Shown here: one piece after another, positions 14,383 through 22,318 of the stretch | Layout: the number at the start of each line of letters is the position of its first letter | How positions within the stretch are numbered: position 1 is the first letter of the stretch | Source of the DNA: an uncultured bacterium | GTDB taxonomy: Bacteria; Verrucomicrobiota; Kiritimatiellia; RFP12; UBA1067 | Assembly (NCBI GenBank): GCA_900547945.1 | Contig: URIT01000024.1 | Span: 1-30,758, forward strand | Direction of reading: 5' to 3' | Length of the DNA: 30,758 nucleotides | Program-made: the position numbers and the translations under genes | Notes under the pieces: generated by a model | What the model was told of the DNA's origin: nothing | What the model saw: the letters and a program-made list of their open reading frames with translations, nothing else | The model's database searches: none

Positions 14383-16835
14383 CCAAACGACACCGGCTCC
14401 ACGTGCCAGATGTCGCGCGCGTACTCCATCACCGCGCGGTCGCTGGAGAAGCGGCCCGAGCGGGCGATGTTGACGAGCGACCGGCGGTTCCACTCGCCCG
14501 CGTCGCGGTAGGTGGCGTCCACGCGGTCCTGCGCCTCGCAGTAGGCGCGCAGGTCGGCGAGGAGCATGTAGTGGTCGTTGTAGTCGAGAAGCGAACGCAC
14601 GATCGGGTCGAAGAGGCCCGGATTCAGGAGCGAGAACACGTTGTTGCGGATCATGTCCACGGCCTGGCGGATCTCGGGATCCTTCTGGTAGACGGCCCGC
14701 GCGCTGTAGGTCGGGCGCAGGCGCGCCACGTCGTCCGCGCGAAGCCCGAAGAGGAACATGTTCTCGTCCCCGACCTCCTGGTTGATCTCCACGTTCGCGC
14801 CGTCATAGGTGCCGAGCGTGAGCGCGCCGTTCATCATGAACTTCATGTTGCCCGTACCGGAGGCCTCGGTGCCCGCGAGGGAAATCTGCTCGCTGACCTC
14901 GGCGGCCGGCATGATCTTCTCGGCGAGCGAAACGCGGTAGTCGGGCAGGAACGCGACCGTGAGGCGCCCGCGCGTGCGCGGGTTCGCGTTGACGACGTGC
15001 GCGATGCCGTGGATGAGGCGGATGATGAGCTTCGCCATGTAGTAGCCCGGCGCCGCCTTCGCCGCGAAGATGAAGACGCGCGGCACGGGGTCGTACTTCG
15101 GATCCGCCAGCAGGCGGTTGTAGAAGATGACGATGTAGAGCGCGAGCAAGAGCTGGCGCTTGTACTCGTGGAGGCGCTTCACCTGCACGTCGAAGAGGGC
15201 GGCGGGGTCGAGCGACACGCCGAGCGTGGACTTCACGTAGTTCGAGAGGATGCGCTTGTTGGAGCGCTTGATCTTCGCGAGGCATTCGAGGAACACGGCG
15301 TCCCCGGCCTCACGTTCGAGCTTCTTCAGTTCGTCGAGGTGGGTGATCCAGCGCGTGCCGATCTTCTCGGTGATGAGCTGCGCGAGCGGCGGGTTCGCCT
15401 TCAGAAGCCACCGGCGCGGCGTGATGCCGTTCGTCACGTTGTGGAAGTGGTCCGGCATCAGCTCGTAGAAGTCCCTGAAGAGGGACGCCTTGAGGATTTC
15501 CGTGTGGAGCTCGGCGACACCGTTGACGCTGGAGGAACCGATGATCGCGAGGTTCGCCATGCGCACGTAGCGCTCGCCGCCCTCGTCGATGAGGGACATC
15601 CGCGCGAGGCGGTCCTGGTCGCCGGGGTAGATGCCGGAGACGCGGCTGAGGAAGCGCCCGTTGATCTCGTAGATGATCTGCAGGTGGCGCGGCAGCAGAC
15701 GCTCCATCATCGGGACGGACCACTTCTCCAGCGCCTCGGGGAGGATCGTGTGGTTCGTGTAGCCCGTCGTGCGGCACGTCAGGTCCCAGGCCGCCTCCCA
15801 GCCGATGCCCTCCTCGTCCACGAGGATGCGCATGAGCTCCGGGATCACGAGCGCGGGGTGCGTCTCGTTGAGGTGGATGAACGCCTTCTCGGGCAGCTGC
15901 GACCAGTCGTTGCCGTCCTCGCGGAAGCGGCGCAGGATGTCCGCCAGCGAACAGCACACGAAGAAGTACTGCTGGCGGAGGCGCAGCTCCTTGCCGGCCA
16001 TCGTGTTGTCGTTCGGGTAGAGCACCTTCGTGAGGTTCTCGGCGAGCACCTTGCGCTCGACGGCCTCCACGTAGGAGCCCTTGTTGAACTCGGCGAGCGA
16101 GAATTCGTCCGTCGCCTTCGCGCTCCAGAGCCGCAGCGTGTTGACGGCGTTGCTGTAGCCGACGACGGGCAGGTCGTAGGGGACGCCCCGCACGGTCTCG
16201 GCGCCGACCCAGCGCCACCGCAGCGTGCCGTGTTCCTCGATGCAGTCGACACGGCCGCCGAAGTGGACGAGCTGCGCGTACTCGGGGCGCACGAGTTCCC
16301 ACGGGTAGCCGTCCTTGAGCCAGCTGTCCGGCTCCTCGACCTGCTGCCCGTCGACGATGCGCTGGCGGAAGATGCCGTAGTCGTAGCGGAGGCCGTAGCC
16401 CATGCCCGCGAGGTCGAGCGTGCTCATCGAGTCGAGGAAGCACGCGGCGAGGCGCCCAAGTCCGCCGTTGCCGAGCCCGGCGTCCACCTCGAAGTCGCGC
16501 AGGGAGTTCCAGTCGATGCCGTACTCCTTCAGCGCCTCGGAACACTCGCGGTCGAGCTTGAGGTTCATGACATTGTTGCCGAGGAGGCGGCCGATGAGGA
16601 ATTCAAGGGACAAATAGTAGACGCGGCGCTCGTTCTGCGCGTGGTAGCGCTCCTGCGTGTTGATCCACCGCTCCACGATGCGGTCGCGGATCGCATACGC
16701 GAACGCCGCGTACTGGTCGCGCGGCGTCGCCGCGCCGTCGTACTTCACGAGGGTGTAGCGGAGATGCCAGGCAAAGTCCTCTTTCAGACCCTGCACCGTG
16801 TTTTCGACCCTGCGGTCCTTCGTCTTCTTCGTCAT
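14376..16835 (-). CDS. glgP: Glycogen/maltodextrin phosphorylase (GT35)
   Basis: The 819-residue enzyme releases glucose 1-phosphate from alpha-1,4-glucans using inorganic phosphate and pyridoxal phosphate. Family blocks include RVYYLSLEFLIGRLLGNN near the N-terminus, DAGLGNGGLGRLAACFLDS, and the PLP-site signature EASGTGNMKFMMNGALT with the cofactor lysine at K665. Length and end-to-end motif order match bacterial glycogen/maltodextrin phosphorylases. It would feed glucose 1-phosphate into glycolysis, in line with pgi elsewhere in the window. Its own promoter lies at 16874-16903. The stop codon falls inside an intergenic repeat. No truncation is seen. Confidence 0.95.
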   Translation of the reverse strand: MTKKTKDRRVENTVQGLKEDFAWHLRYTLVKYDGAATPRDQYAAFAYAIRDRIVERWINTQERYHAQNERRVYYLSLEFLIGRLLGNNVMNLKLDRECSEALKEYGIDWNSLRDFEVDAGLGNGGLGRLAACFLDSMSTLDLAGMGYGLRYDYGIFRQRIVDGQQVEEPDSWLKDGYPWELVRPEYAQLVHFGGRVDCIEEHGTLRWRWVGAETVRGVPYDLPVVGYSNAVNTLRLWSAKATDEFSLAEFNKGSYVEAVERKVLAENLTKVLYPNDNTMAGKELRLRQQYFFVCCSLADILRRFREDGNDWSQLPEKAFIHLNETHPALVIPELMRILVDEEGIGWEAAWDLTCRTTGYTNHTILPEALEKWSVPMMERLLPRHLQIIYEINGRFLSRVSGIYPGDQDRLARMSLIDEGGERYVRMANLAIIGSSSVNGVAELHTEILKASLFRDFYELMPDHFHNVTNGITPRRWLLKANPPLAQLITEKIGTRWITHLDELKKLEREAGDAVFLECLAKIKRSNKRILSNYVKSTLGVSLDPAALFDVQVKRLHEYKRQLLLALYIVIFYNRLLADPKYDPVPRVFIFAAKAAPGYYMAKLIIRLIHGIAHVVNANPRTRGRLTVAFLPDYRVSLAEKIMPAAEVSEQISLAGTEASGTGNMKFMMNGALTLGTYDGANVEINQEVGDENMFLFGLRADDVARLRPTYSARAVYQKDPEIRQAVDMIRNNVFSLLNPGLFDPIVRSLLDYNDHYMLLADLRAYCEAQDRVDATYRDAGEWNRRSLVNIARSGRFSSDRAVMEYARDIWHVEPVSFGD

Positions 16836-16873
16836 GTTCGTCTTTTCTGCCTTGTTCTCGTAAAACGGCTCTT

Positions 16874-16903
16874 ATTCTACCAAATCCGTCCCCTCGACCT
16901 CAA
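16874..16903 (-). promoter_or_regulatory. Promoter of glgP
   Basis: On the minus strand TTTGG-TAGAAT (hexamer 16874-16879) has a -35-like TTGAGG (16898-16903) after an 18-bp spacer. The predicted leader is about 30 nt. Confidence 0.6.
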
Positions 16904-16934
16904 CTTGAATCATGGCCCCGGTGCGCGCGGGCCC

Positions 16935-17879
16935 CTACGCCTCCTTCCTCAGCGTAACGTCGAGCTGGGGGAAGGGGATGGAGACGCCGGCCCCGCCGAA
17001 GGCGTCCACAAGGGCCACCAGCACGGCCGCGCGGACGGTCCAGTAGTCCGCGCACGCGGCCCACGGGCGCACGTTGAGGAGGACGGCGGAATCGGCGAGC
17101 GTCGCCACCGCCACCGCCGGGGCGGGGTCGGCGAGGACGCCCGGCACCGTTTTCAACGCCTCCAGGGCGACCGCCCGCGCGGCGGCAAGATCGGTGCCGT
17201 AGGCGACGCCGACCTGGAGGTCCACGCGGCGGCGGCCGAGCGCGTTGAAGTTCGTGATCGCGCTCCCCCACACGGTTCCGTTCGGCACCGTCACCTTCTT
17301 GTTGTCGCCCGTCGTGAGGACGGTCGCCATCATGTTGAGTTCGGCGACCGCGCCCTCGATGCCGCCCACGATCACGTAGTCGCCCACCTTGAACGGGTGG
17401 TTGAGGGCGATCATGAGCCCCGCCGCGAGGCTGCCGAGCGATTCCTTGAACGCGAAGCCCAGCACGACGCCCGTCACGCCGAGGCTCGCGACGAGCGGCC
17501 CCACGTCCACGCCGAGCCGCCCCAGCGCGATCACGGCGAGAATCGTCCAGCCCGTCTTCGAGGCGATGCTGCAGAGGAACGTCCGCAGCAGCGCATCCAC
17601 GCGCTTCGACCGACCGAGCGCCCGGCGGAGGGTCGCCACGAGCCCCTTCACGACGAGGCCGCCCACCGCAAGGATCAACACCGCCCCGAGCGCGTTCAGG
17701 GCGAACGTGACGCCGTTCTGCGTCAGCCACCCAAGCGCCTGCCGCACCAGCTCGCGCCCCTGATCGGTCTGCCGGCTGAACGCATCCGTCACCTGCGCCC
17801 CCAGCTGTGCGGCGACCTCCGTCACGGCGGCCACCGCGTTCGTCGCCCCTGGCGTCGCCGCCGCATCCAGAAACATCAT
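16935..17879 (-). CDS. MscS-family small-conductance mechanosensitive channel
   Basis: A 314-residue inner-membrane channel that opens on hypo-osmotic shock. There are about three membrane segments: ALNALGAVLILAVGGLVVKG near 45, TILAVIALGRLGV near 95, and the pore helix with GVTGVVLGFAFKESLGSLAAG. MscS core motifs follow: NHPFKVGDYVIVGGIEG, VTVPNGTVWGSAITNF, and a cytoplasmic vestibule domain ending FPQLDVTLRKEA. The ATG at 17879 overlaps the stop codon of the acyl ligase gene by 4 bp (ATGA), with GGGGAGAAG just upstream. The two are therefore likely translationally coupled. An MscS of this short type is common; the coupling partner is not. Confidence 0.93.
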   Translation of the reverse strand: MMFLDAAATPGATNAVAAVTEVAAQLGAQVTDAFSRQTDQGRELVRQALGWLTQNGVTFALNALGAVLILAVGGLVVKGLVATLRRALGRSKRVDALLRTFLCSIASKTGWTILAVIALGRLGVDVGPLVASLGVTGVVLGFAFKESLGSLAAGLMIALNHPFKVGDYVIVGGIEGAVAELNMMATVLTTGDNKKVTVPNGTVWGSAITNFNALGRRRVDLQVGVAYGTDLAAARAVALEALKTVPGVLADPAPAVAVATLADSAVLLNVRPWAACADYWTVRAAVLVALVDAFGGAGVSIPFPQLDVTLRKEA

Positions 17880-19717
17880 GGATTCTTCTCCCCTGTGGAC
17901 TTGTCCGACTTGAAAACCCCCGTGCGCCAGATGGCCACCGCAGCCACCAGGACGAGGACGGCGAGCACTTCGCCGAGGCGGTCCTCGACGATCTCCAGGA
18001 CACGCCGCACGGCGGAGGTCTCCTCGACCAGTTCCAGCACGGCCGCTCCGAACACGTTCCACAGGACGACGACGCCCGCAAGCACGCCAAGCCCGAGGAC
18101 GACCCACTTCCACCGTTCGGGCGCAAGCGTCCGCCGCACGCCCGTCACGGCGCGTTCGATGACCGGGCAGGCCGCCGCCGCGACGCGCTCGCGCATGGGG
18201 ACCACGATGTCCGCCGCAGGGTGGGGCACCGACGCCGCCGGCGCGCGGTCGATCTTGATCTTGCCGCTCGCCGTGCGCGGAAACGGTTCCGTGCGCACCA
18301 TGACCCTCCGGATGCGCTTGTGGAGCGGAAGCTTCCGGTTGACGATCGCGACCTGCTCGCGCACCGTCTCCTCCGGCACGGAGGCGTAAACCTCGGCCTG
18401 CACCTCGCGCGTCTCGAAGTCGCCCGACACGACGACCTCCAGAAACCCCGGCACGGAATGGAGGATGTCCTCCAGTTCCTCCGGCGCCACCTTCTTGCCG
18501 CTGGAGAGGATGATCGTGCGCGAGGCACGCCCCGTGATCCACACGTAGCCGTCTTCGTCGATGCGTCCGTAGTCCCCCGTCGAGAACCAGCCGTCCTTGT
18601 CGCGCACGGCCGCCGTCTTCTCGGGCTCCTTGTAGTAGCCCTTCAGGACGGCGGGACCGCGCAGCTGGAGGATGCCCTCCGGCGAGACGCGCGCCTCCAT
18701 TCCCCCGAAGCCGTGGCAGCACTTGCCCGCGCTGCCGGGATGCGGCGCGTCCAGCTCCGCAACGGAGAAGAGCGCCGTCGTCTCGGTGAGGCCGTAGCCG
18801 CCGAGGGGCTGGATGCCAAGCGTCGTCAGCTTCAGGTAGCCCCGGCTCGACAGGGGCGCACCGCCCACGACGATCCAGCGCAGGGAAAGCCCGGCCTCCT
18901 CGACCGTGCGCCCCTTCTGGGCGATCTTGTCCGCCAGCAGTTCCGCCAGCGCGGGCACGAGGAAGAGGAAGTCCGCCCGGAAACGCTCCACGGCCTCGTA
19001 GATGCGGCGGAAGTCGGGGCAGACGCCGAGCGCCACGCCGTGCGCGAGCATCGTGTACGTCACGCAGATGCCGAAGATGTGGTTGAGCGGCAGCAGCATG
19101 AGCGTGCGCTGGCCAGGGGCGAAGTGCAGGTTCGCATGCCAGTAGTCGGAGAACGTGCGGAGGCCGCGGAGCGTCAGCTCGGCGCCGCGCGGCCGCGAGG
19201 TCGTGCCGCTCGTGAAGACGAGCATCGCCGTTTCGTCCTCGTCGCGCTCCGGGAGGTCGAAAATGCCCGACTCGCCCGCGTCGAGCGCCTTGTGCGCAAG
19301 GGCGAGCATGCGGTCCGTGAGGCGCGTGCCGAAGCCGCCCGTGATGAGCTTCGGGAGCAGCTTCTTCACCTCGTGCGCCCGGTCCGCGAGCGCGGCCGAG
19401 TGGATGAGCGCGCGCGCGCCCGTGAAGGACAGGCGCCCGGCGATGTCCTCCGCCGACAGGTTCGCCTCCAGCGGCAGCGCCACGGCCCCCGCGAAGAGGC
19501 ACGCCGCATGGACGGTCATCCACTCGTAGGAGTTCGCGCCGATGATCGCGATCGTCGCGCCCGGCACGTACTTGCGGATGATCCAGGCGATGGCCTCGAT
19601 GTCCCGCGCGAACTCGCGCCACGTGATCGGCACGGACCGATCGCCCGCCGCGATCAGGAACGCGGCGGCGTCCGGCCGCCCGTCGCGCTGGGCCTTGAAC
19701 TGACTGAGGAGAGACAT
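17876..19717 (-). CDS. AMP-forming acyl-CoA/acyl-ACP ligase with a C-terminal membrane anchor
   Basis: This 613-residue ANL-superfamily enzyme should activate a carboxylate (probably a fatty acid) with ATP. Signatures are FTSGTTSRPRGAELT (168-182), GYGLTETTALF (308-318), STGDYGRID (379-387) and the adenylation lysine K486 in RTASGKIKID. After the catalytic part, residues 537-558 and 584-597 are two hydrophobic segments joined by a short acidic hairpin, giving an unusual membrane-tethered C-terminus. The downstream MscS gene overlaps its stop. No Shine-Dalgarno sequence precedes the ATG, which sits just after CTTAATCCCCCC at the edge of a repeat array. The substrate cannot be deduced; long-chain acyl-CoA or acyl-ACP synthetase are the likeliest options. 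Confidence 0.88.
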   Translation of the reverse strand: MSLLSQFKAQRDGRPDAAAFLIAAGDRSVPITWREFARDIEAIAWIIRKYVPGATIAIIGANSYEWMTVHAACLFAGAVALPLEANLSAEDIAGRLSFTGARALIHSAALADRAHEVKKLLPKLITGGFGTRLTDRMLALAHKALDAGESGIFDLPERDEDETAMLVFTSGTTSRPRGAELTLRGLRTFSDYWHANLHFAPGQRTLMLLPLNHIFGICVTYTMLAHGVALGVCPDFRRIYEAVERFRADFLFLVPALAELLADKIAQKGRTVEEAGLSLRWIVVGGAPLSSRGYLKLTTLGIQPLGGYGLTETTALFSVAELDAPHPGSAGKCCHGFGGMEARVSPEGILQLRGPAVLKGYYKEPEKTAAVRDKDGWFSTGDYGRIDEDGYVWITGRASRTIILSSGKKVAPEELEDILHSVPGFLEVVVSGDFETREVQAEVYASVPEETVREQVAIVNRKLPLHKRIRRVMVRTEPFPRTASGKIKIDRAPAASVPHPAADIVVPMRERVAAAACPVIERAVTGVRRTLAPERWKWVVLGLGVLAGVVVLWNVFGAAVLELVEETSAVRRVLEIVEDRLGEVLAVLVLVAAVAIWRTGVFKSDKSTGEKNP

Positions 19718-19723
19718 GGGGGG

Positions 19724-19938
19724 ATTAAGTCGCTTCGCTTTAAGTAGTTAAGTAGTTAAGTATTTAAGTAGTTAAGTTGGTCTTCGAGCGATTCGATTTC
19801 TTCAACACGTGATCCTTAACCTCTTAAATTAACCACTTATTTAACTACTTAACTTTCTCAACTACTCAACTTAACTACTCAACTACTTAACTTTCTCAAC
19901 TACTCAACTTAACTACTCAACTACTTAACTACTTAATT
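19724..19938. repeat. TTAAGTAG/CTACTTAA inverted-repeat array between iorA and the acyl ligase gene
   Basis: The left part (19724-19778) has TTAAGTAG words with one GTCGCTTCGCTTTAA interruption. The right part (19814-19938) has CTTAACTAC and CTCAACTAC words, including a perfect 38-bp tandem duplication (19853-19890 and 19891-19928). The middle (19779-19813) has no obvious repeat. The array runs into iorA, and its final AAGTAG forms the last sense codon and stop of that gene. Confidence 0.9.
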
Positions 19939-21698
19939 CTCTTGATGGCCCCGAACTTGCACACCTGCTGGCATTGCCTGCAGCCGGCGCAGAGGGACGG
20001 GTCGATCTTCATCTGGAAGCGGCCGGGCGCGACCTCCTCGCCGCGCGTCATCGCCGGGCAGCCCATCTTGAAGCACATGCCGCACGCCTTGCACTTCGTC
20101 TCGTCGACCGCGCACAGGCCCTCCTTCGTGAGCTTCGCCGCGATGCGGCAGGGGGCATAGGCGACGACGAGCGCGCCTTCGTCGCCGTCCATCGCGTCCT
20201 TCAGCGTCGCCTCCAGTTCGCCGAGGTCGTCGGCGGAGACCTGCACGACCTTCTTGTAGCCGCAGGCCTTGGCGATGTCCAGAATCTCCGTCACCGGCGC
20301 GGGATCGCCCGCGAGCGTCTTGCCCGTGCCGGGATTGTCCTGGTGGCCCGTCATCGCGGTGATGCGGTTGTCGAGGACGACCGTCGTCACAGGCGTGCCG
20401 TTGTAGTGCGCGCTCAGGATGCCGGTCATGCCGCTGTGGAAGAACGTCGAATCGCCCAGCACCGCACAGATGCGGCCCTTGAGCCCCGCCTTGCGCATGC
20501 CGGCGGCGTTGCCGATGGAGGCGCCCATGCAGATCGTGGAGTCCATCGCGTTGAGGGGCGGGAAGGCGCCGAGCGTGTAGCAGCCGATGTCGCCCGTCAC
20601 CGTCGCGCCGAGCTTCGCGAGCGTGTAGAAGACGCCGCGGTGGCCGCAGCCCGCGCAGAGGACGGGCGGGCGCGTCGGCAGCGAGGCGTCCGGCTTCACG
20701 GCCTTCGCCTTCGGCACGTCCTTCAGCAGCTCGTGGCGCAGGTCCTGCAGGCGGTCGGGGTTGAGCTCCAGCATGTTGAGCTCGGTCTTGTGCCCCTGCA
20801 CCTTGATGCCGAGCGCCTTGACCTGGTCTTCGAGGAACGGGTCCAGCTCCTCGACGACGAGCACGTGGCGCACCGTCTTCGCGAACTTCTTCACGAGGTC
20901 CGCCGGGAACGGGTTCGTCCAGCCGAGTTTCAGCACCGTGAACTCGGGGAAGATCTCCTTCACGTACTGGTAGGCGACGCCCGACGTGATGATGCCGATC
21001 TGCTTTTTGCCCGGCTCGATGCGGTTGAACTTGCTGTGCGCGGCCGCGCGCGCCATCTCCGCGCTGCGCTTCTGCGCCGCGAGGCGCTGGCCGCGCGCGA
21101 ACGCCGGCACGGGGATCGTGCGCGTGATGTCCTTCTGGTAGGGAATCACCGGATGCGGCGCGGGCCGGAAGTCGTCGAGGTTCACGAGCGAGCTCGAATG
21201 GCTCGTGCGCGTCGTGAGACGCAGCATGCAGGGCACGCGGAATTTCTCCGAGATCTCGAACGCGGCCTGCACCATGTCGTAGGCCTCCTGGGAGTCGGAG
21301 GGCTCCAGCATCGGCATGCGCGCGAACTTCGCGAGGTTGCGGTTGTCCTGCTCGTTCTGGGAGGAGTGCATGCCGGGGTCGTCCGCCGAGACGACGACCA
21401 TGCCGCCCGTCGCGCCCACGTAGGTGAACGTCATGAGCGGGTCCATCGCGACGTTGAGGCCCACGTGCTTCATCGCCGTCAGCGCGCGCGCGCCGGCCAT
21501 CGACGCGCCGATCGCCGTCTCCATCGCCACCTTCTCGTTCACGGCCCATTCGCACTTCACCGTGTCCTTGAACTTCGCGATGTTTTCGAGGATCTCCGTC
21601 GACGGCGTGCCCGGATAGGCGCTCGCGACCACGCACCCCGCCTGGGCGGCGCCGCACGCAACCGCCTCGTTCGCACTCAGCAACTTCTTGTTGGACAT
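19929..21698 (-). CDS. iorA: Indolepyruvate ferredoxin oxidoreductase, alpha subunit
   Basis: The 589-residue subunit oxidatively decarboxylates aryl 2-oxoacids such as indolepyruvate to acyl-CoA with ferredoxin as acceptor, an anaerobic amino-acid fermentation step. The N-terminal pyrimidine-like domain includes YPGTPSTEILE and the SADDPGMHSSQNEQDNR loop. The thiamine-diphosphate domain shows CAGCGHRG, GDIGCYTLG and LGDSTFFHSGMTG. Two [4Fe-4S] sites close the protein: C536/C539/C542/C547 and C570/C573/C576/C580. The beta subunit gene (iorB) is not adjacent: rfbC is upstream and an acyl ligase gene downstream. The start has AAGGAGAG 5 nt upstream, and a consensus extended -10 box precedes it. 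Confidence 0.94.
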   Translation of the reverse strand: MSNKKLLSANEAVACGAAQAGCVVASAYPGTPSTEILENIAKFKDTVKCEWAVNEKVAMETAIGASMAGARALTAMKHVGLNVAMDPLMTFTYVGATGGMVVVSADDPGMHSSQNEQDNRNLAKFARMPMLEPSDSQEAYDMVQAAFEISEKFRVPCMLRLTTRTSHSSSLVNLDDFRPAPHPVIPYQKDITRTIPVPAFARGQRLAAQKRSAEMARAAAHSKFNRIEPGKKQIGIITSGVAYQYVKEIFPEFTVLKLGWTNPFPADLVKKFAKTVRHVLVVEELDPFLEDQVKALGIKVQGHKTELNMLELNPDRLQDLRHELLKDVPKAKAVKPDASLPTRPPVLCAGCGHRGVFYTLAKLGATVTGDIGCYTLGAFPPLNAMDSTICMGASIGNAAGMRKAGLKGRICAVLGDSTFFHSGMTGILSAHYNGTPVTTVVLDNRITAMTGHQDNPGTGKTLAGDPAPVTEILDIAKACGYKKVVQVSADDLGELEATLKDAMDGDEGALVVAYAPCRIAAKLTKEGLCAVDETKCKACGMCFKMGCPAMTRGEEVAPGRFQMKIDPSLCAGCRQCQQVCKFGAIKRIK

Positions 21699-21722
21699 AG
21701 CTCTCCTTGGAAAATTTCAGTG

Positions 21723-21733
21723 ATTATACCATA
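21723..21733 (-). promoter_or_regulatory. Extended -10 promoter TATGG-TATAAT of iorA
   Basis: A perfect -10 TATAAT (21723-21728) with TATGG just upstream (21729-21733) lies in the 39-bp gap between rfbC and iorA. The expected leader is about 18 nt and carries AAGGAGAG. Confidence 0.75.
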
Positions 21734-21737
21734 AAAC

Positions 21738-22301
21738 CTAAAGCGTCACGTGCGGGAAGTCCGCCTCCCGCAACCGGTCGAAGGGGATGCGCAGCGTGTC
21801 CTTCTTGGACAGGATTGGATGTTCGACCGGCCACGCCACGCCGATTGCCGGATCATCCCACGGCAGCCCCCGGTCGTCCTTCGGGTCGAAGAACTCGCTG
21901 CACTTGTAGTGGAACTCCGCCTCCTCGGACAGGACGCAGAACCCGTGCGCGAACCCGGCGGGGATGTAGAACTGCCTCCCGTTCTCCGCGCTCAGCTCGC
22001 AGGCGTGCCACCGCCTGAACGTGGGCGAGCCCCAGCGGATGTCCACCGCGACGTCCCACACCGTCCCCCGCACCACCGAGACGAGCTTCGCCTGCGGACG
22101 GTGCAGCTGGTAGTGGAGGCCACGCACGACGTTCTTCACGGAGAAGGACCGGTTGTCCTGCACGAAGACGTCCCGGATGCCGTTCTCGAAGTACCGCTGC
22201 GCGTGGTACGCCTCGGCAAACCACCCCCGGGCGTCGCGGTAGACGTCCGGGGTGATCACCTTCAGGCCCGGGATCGGACACGACTCGAACTGCGCTCCCA
22301 T
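21738..22301 (-). CDS. rfbC: dTDP-4-dehydrorhamnose 3,5-epimerase
   Basis: The 187-residue cupin epimerises dTDP-4-keto-6-deoxyglucose in dTDP-L-rhamnose synthesis. Hallmarks are DARGWFAEAYH, the catalytic H63 in VVRGLHYQ, VAVDIRWGSPTF, PAGFAHGFCVLS, and Y132 followed by FDPKDDRGLPWDDP. Length is typical. It starts 17 bp after the pgi stop codon, with GGGAAGGGG as ribosome site, so pgi-rfbC look co-transcribed. The other rhamnose genes (rfbA, rfbB, rfbD) are not in the window. A longer upstream open frame in the same phase overlaps pgi and is only a shadow. Confidence 0.93.
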   Translation of the reverse strand: MGAQFESCPIPGLKVITPDVYRDARGWFAEAYHAQRYFENGIRDVFVQDNRSFSVKNVVRGLHYQLHRPQAKLVSVVRGTVWDVAVDIRWGSPTFRRWHACELSAENGRQFYIPAGFAHGFCVLSEEAEFHYKCSEFFDPKDDRGLPWDDPAIGVAWPVEHPILSKKDTLRIPFDRLREADFPHVTL

Positions 22302-22318
22302 GTCCGGCCCCTTCCCGT

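Noticed and set aside
14403..18389. 1328-codon open frame on the plus strand opposite glgP and the MscS gene
   Set aside because: It is an antisense shadow created by high GC at third positions; composition is His/Val/Arg/Glu-rich without domains, and the opposite strand encodes clear enzymes.
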